Assembly: GCA_945871905.1 (NCBI GenBank)
Contig: CAMBXL010000014.1
Coordinates: forward strand, 1-55,239
Length of the DNA: 55,239 nt
Source of the DNA: Chitinophaga pinensis
GTDB taxonomy: Bacteria > Bacteroidota > Bacteroidia > NS11-12g > UBA955
Direction: 5' to 3'
The translations under genes and the position numbers were made by a program. Numbering within the stretch: the first letter of the stretch is position 1; the number at the start of each line of letters is the position of its first letter. The notes beneath the pieces are model-generated. The model saw only the letters and a program-made list of their open reading frames with translations. It was not told the origin of the DNA and searched no databases. Positions 52,803 through 55,239 of this stretch are shown here, one piece after another.

Positions 52803-53588
52803 ATGTTAAATCAAGTTAATTATATTGTCAACTACCTGCTTTATTTTTTTACATCTCAAACCAAATACGATATTCATTCGCCATTTGTGTTTGACTTTAT
52901 TGTGAATGTTCTGAATGTAAGAAAACAAAAACCTTACTACCATACTATTGAATTATTGCGCTCGAATATGCTGAAAAGTACAGCGCAAATAAAACTAAAA
53001 CCTTTGGGTGCCAAACCGTCAAGTTTCGAAACCACACAAGTGGTTAGTGAAGTATGTAAACGAACCTCAAAATCGGCCAAATATGCTGAATTATTGGAGC
53101 GCATTTGCCATTATTACCAACCACAGTTTGCCATAGAATTAGGAACATCTTTAGGGGTATCAACGCTATATCAAGCTTCAGGTATTGCCAATGGCGTTCT
53201 TTATACTATTGAAGGAAATAAAGACAGTGTTAAAGTTGCAAGGTTTAATGCAGAACAGGCTCAGTTGGAAAATATTCAGTTTATAGAAGGTGATTTTCAA
53301 ACAGAGTTACCAAATTTGTTAGCTGAATTGCCCATGTTAGATTATGTGTTTTTTGATGGCCACCATGCATTAGAACCTACATTGAATTATTTTGAATTGT
53401 GCTTGAAAAAAGCGCATAATTCGAGTATTTTTGTGTTTGACGATATTCGTTGGAGTGATGAAATGAAATTGGCTTGGGAAAAAATAAAAAACCATCCTAA
53501 GGTAAATGTGACAATAGATTTGTATACGATGGGGGTGGTTTTTTTCAGGAAAGAACAAGAAAAAGAACACTTTGTGTTAAGGTATTAA
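52803..53588 (+). CDS. SAM-dependent class I methyltransferase (O-methyltransferase type)
   Basis: The 261-residue protein carries the SAM-binding motif AIELGTSLGVSTLYQA near residue 110, an acidic strand TIEGNKDSVKVA, and DYVFFDGHHALEPTLNYF as motif post I. These fit class I O-methyltransferases of the Methyltransf_24 type. The N-terminal 90 residues are helical and family-specific. Substrate unknown. Confidence 0.82.
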   Translation: MLNQVNYIVNYLLYFFTSQTKYDIHSPFVFDFIVNVLNVRKQKPYYHTIELLRSNMLKSTAQIKLKPLGAKPSSFETTQVVSEVCKRTSKSAKYAELLERICHYYQPQFAIELGTSLGVSTLYQASGIANGVLYTIEGNKDSVKVARFNAEQAQLENIQFIEGDFQTELPNLLAELPMLDYVFFDGHHALEPTLNYFELCLKKAHNSSIFVFDDIRWSDEMKLAWEKIKNHPKVNVTIDLYTMGVVFFRKEQEKEHFVLRY

Positions 53589-53601
53589 TGACAGCGAAAA
53601 A

Positions 53602-54561
53602 ATGAAGTTGGTTAAAGTTATATCACAATCTCGGCCAGTTTTATCGGCAGTGAATTATTTGGATGGTATTATACCTCCAGGATTTCAGGGAGCCTCGCTT
53701 TATTCCGTATTGCGATTTTTTGTTAAAGGGATTATTAGTCCCAAGTTCAATTTGTACGCAGGGTCATTGTCGTGGAATTTCTTTTTAGCTATTTTCCCCT
53801 CCCTTATTTTTTTGTTTACCCTGATTGCTTATATTCCTGGTTTGAATTTGCAAAAAATAATTCTCAATCAAATGGATTTTATATTGCCAAGTGGTGCATA
53901 TAAAATAATCCGAACTACTGTTAGAGACATTGTTCAAACTCAAAGATCAGGATTATTGTCATTGGGTTTTTTGTCAGCTTTATATTTTGCTAGCAATGGA
54001 GTGTTTTCAATGATGTTGGCGTTTGATAGTAATTTTAATGATTCCGAAAAAAGGAAAATTAACTTTTTCCAAAAAAGAGCAAAGTCAATTTTCTTAACCA
54101 TATTAATTACCTTGTTGATTGTAACATCACTGATTGTTTTGATATCAGGTAATTTATTGTCTTCCTATATTATCAAAGAGAAAATTATTAATAAATCAGT
54201 GGTGTTGTTTGTGGTTGAGTTGATACAATTGGCAACCTTAAGTGCTTTGGTATTTTTTATTATGAGCACTCTTTATTATTACGGAACCTCCTCCAAAATA
54301 AAGTGGCGATTTTATTCGCCAGGGGCAATTGTGGCAACTATTTTGTCTTTATTATCCACTTATTTGTTCTCTTCTTATGTCGAAGATTTTAACAGTTATA
54401 ATAAGTTGTACGGAAGTATTGGGGCTGTAATTGTATTAATGCTAATTATCTATTTTAATTCATTGTGCATTTTGGTAGGTTTTGAACTTAACAAGAGTAT
54501 TACAAGTGTAGTGAAAATTCAGCAAGAGGAAAGGAAATTGAAAAATCGTTTTATCTCATAA
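53602..54561 (+). CDS. YihY/virulence factor BrkB family membrane protein
   Basis: The 319-residue protein has six membrane spans, with the family's LYAGSLSWNFFLAIFPSLIF near residue 51 and YNKLYGSIGAVIVLMLIIYF near residue 276. The family was once annotated RNase BN; it is now of uncertain, possibly transport-related, function. It starts 13 bases after the methyltransferase gene. Confidence 0.9.
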   Translation: MKLVKVISQSRPVLSAVNYLDGIIPPGFQGASLYSVLRFFVKGIISPKFNLYAGSLSWNFFLAIFPSLIFLFTLIAYIPGLNLQKIILNQMDFILPSGAYKIIRTTVRDIVQTQRSGLLSLGFLSALYFASNGVFSMMLAFDSNFNDSEKRKINFFQKRAKSIFLTILITLLIVTSLIVLISGNLLSSYIIKEKIINKSVVLFVVELIQLATLSALVFFIMSTLYYYGTSSKIKWRFYSPGAIVATILSLLSTYLFSSYVEDFNSYNKLYGSIGAVIVLMLIIYFNSLCILVGFELNKSITSVVKIQQEERKLKNRFIS

Positions 54562-54578
54562 ATTCAGTTAAATTTTAT

Positions 54579-54608
54579 TTTGTTTTTGGATAAATTAGTT
54601 TATTTTTG
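54579..54608 (+). promoter_or_regulatory. Promoter upstream of the tRNA-Ser region
   Basis: TTTG (54579-54582), 18 bases, then TATTTTTG (54601-54608). It could drive the tRNA-Ser transcript. The interval from 54609 to 54737 shows nothing else recognisable. Confidence 0.5.
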
Positions 54609-54737
54609 CAAACCCAATTAAAAAATGATAAATTATTTTTTTAAATAATTGGCAATAAGTTCTTAAATAAATCTGATGACTACTATCAACCAGTAACATT
54701 AGATAAAAAACCAGATAACTTTTTTATAAAGCTACTG

Positions 54738-54785
54738 ATAAGATATACGGAGAAATGGCAGAGCGGTTGTCCCGAAGCATCGGGA
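54738..54785 (+). repeat. Duplicated 5' end of tRNA-Ser with a hairpin in place of the rest
   Basis: The 32 bases 54738-54769 are identical to 54833-54864, that is, the leader plus the acceptor and D-arm strand of tRNA-Ser. After the shared GCGGTTG the copy continues with TCCCGA-AGCA-TCGGGA, a perfect hairpin at 54770-54785, and not with an anticodon arm. It is thus a truncated tRNA copy with no anticodon or TPsiC arm. Confidence 0.75.
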
Positions 54786-54843
54786 GCGTCAGTCAAAAAG
54801 AGATAGGAAAGGTGTTATTAGAAATAAGTAACATAAGATATAC

Positions 54844-54928
54844 GGAGAAATGGCAGAGCGGTTGAATGCGGCAGTCTTGAAAACTGTTTTAGTGAAAGCT
54901 AACGGGGGTTCGAATCCCTCTTTCTCCG
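54844..54928 (+). tRNA. tRNA-Ser (anticodon TGA)
   Basis: 85 bases: acceptor GGAGAAA pairs with TTTCTCC, D-arm, anticodon loop CTTGAAA on a GCAGT/ACTGT stem with anticodon TGA, a long variable arm as in all tRNA-Ser, and a TPsiC arm with GGTTCGAATCC. Discriminator G; 3' CCA not encoded. Confidence 0.94.
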
Positions 54929-54938
54929 CAGACAGATT

Positions 54939-55109
54939 GTCTAAAACAGTCTAAAAGCGTGTAAAATCAAGGTTTTGCACGCTTTTTTTATGTTCTTCAA
55001 ATTCTAAAAAAGTCTAGGTTTGTCTATACTTTTGGTTTCTTAGCGGGTTTCTTTTTTTTGAAGCCAAAAAAGAAACCAAGCAAGTAGACGCTAATAGACA
55101 TAATAAGAC
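54939..55109. repeat. Array of GTCTA motifs at 10-bp spacing in two opposite sets
   Basis: GTCTAAAA occurs at 54939 and 54949. Then TTCTA, GTCTA and GTCTA occur at 55002, 55012 and 55022. On the other strand TAGAC occurs at 55085 and 55095, and AAGAC at 55105. All sets have exactly 10-base spacing. The last two sets are mirror-like about 55055, where GGTTTCTTTTTT (55038-55049) pairs with AAAAAAGAAACC (55067-55078). This is a plausible multi-site protein-binding region. Confidence 0.6.
54953..54989 (+). terminator. Terminator after tRNA-Ser
   Basis: AAAGCGTG-t-AAAA (about 54954-54966) pairs with TTTT-g-CACGCTTT (54973-54985) around a six-base loop, followed by a T run to 54989. Confidence 0.8.
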
Positions 55110-55239
55110 TGAAAAACAATGAGTTAGGCGACTATTTTCCTCTTTGGAAACGTACATTTGTAAAACATTTAAAGGGGGGCACAACGTAAAAAATTAGTGC
55201 CAAATGTCGTCAAGTCAAAAATCAAACTTCTCGCTGGTT
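55110..55239. other. Right-end non-coding stretch with a -7-like box
   Basis: TACATTTG at 55153-55160 matches TAnnTTTG, followed by GGCAC (55178-55182) pairing with GTGCC (55197-55201). This looks like the start of a transcription unit whose gene lies beyond the window. No coding frame is identified. Confidence 0.35.

Noticed and set aside
1-55239. Searched for insertion sequences, transposases, phage genes, toxin-antitoxin or defence operons
   Set aside because: No transposase, integrase, restriction, CRISPR-Cas or toxin gene is visible. Signs of mobility are limited to repeats, one duplication and the tRNA-Ser site.

Overview
The window is AT-rich and gene-dense, and almost certainly comes from the chromosome of a member of the Bacteroidota. 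The evidence is fourfold. Many promoters carry the Bacteroidota -7 box TAnnTTTG, often with TTTG or TTG about 16-22 bases upstream. One very large secreted protein ends in a type IX secretion (type B, gliding-motility-associated) sorting domain. Several families typical of the phylum are present (DUF4835, DUF5606, DUF4199, BT_3928-like, DUF1599, the divergent formimidoylglutamase-like arginase fold). The bamD-rpoZ-coaBC-DUF4835 gene order also fits. I cannot place it more finely than phylum or class.

Layout. Positions 1-11.4 kb: the 5' end of a Crp/Fnr regulator, a saccharopine dehydrogenase-like enzyme, a ZIP transporter with folP, a biotin carboxylase, a frameshifted TlpA-like lipoprotein or periplasmic protein, then gltX, a lipoprotein and the B12-binding subunit of methylmalonyl-CoA mutase, an arginase-fold protein and an SDR reductase. 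A short decayed remnant of the 3' end of paaC follows. Positions 11.7-14.6 kb: creD, tadA and a lipoprotein. Positions 14.7-20.2 kb: a tightly packed run of EamA transporter, nitroreductase, MBOAT acyltransferase, SGNH-like partner, queG and radC. Positions 20.2-20.8 kb: a non-coding island of hairpin repeats with an ORF relic. Positions 20.8-27.7 kb: a six-gene run bamD-rpoZ-coaC-coaB-DUF4835-aroB, then the acyl-CoA carboxylase carboxyltransferase and a glycosyltransferase. Positions 28-32 kb (minus strand): prfA, a secreted protein, lpxH and an XRE regulator, followed by a second, decayed copy of the same XRE-lpxH block. Positions 32.2-34.4 kb: a degenerate receiver-like protein, a hypothetical protein, a tandem repeat, tRNA-Cys and DUF5606. 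Positions 34.5-37.3 kb: DUF4199, plsC-like, gatC, an ABC ATPase and a cobalamin adenosyltransferase. Positions 37.3-54.6 kb: a TPR lipoprotein diverging from the 1.6k-residue T9SS protein, then ffh, DUF1599, BT_3928-like, aroK, HU, a class III aminotransferase, a lipoprotein, a serine hydrolase, DUF349, a methyltransferase and YihY. The right end holds tRNA-Ser(UGA) with a duplicated 5' half and a striking array of GTCTA motifs at 10-bp spacing, in two opposed sets.

Functional themes. Four separated genes serve propionyl-CoA/methylmalonyl-CoA metabolism: biotin carboxylase, carboxyltransferase, the mutase B12 subunit and the ATP:cobalamin adenosyltransferase that makes its cofactor. Envelope work is represented by lpxH, bamD, creD, plsC-like, MBOAT/SGNH and the T9SS cargo. 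Translation and RNA modification are represented by gltX, prfA, gatC, queG, tadA, ffh and two tRNAs.

The most unusual signals are the phased GTCTA array beside the tRNA-Ser duplication (probably a recombination or integration site), the duplicated and decayed XRE-lpxH block, the paaC relic, two ORF pairs separated by what look like single-base frameshifts (TlpA-like; CoaC/CoaB), and repeated placement of start codons only 4-11 bases after the -7 box, implying leaderless or nearly leaderless messages.
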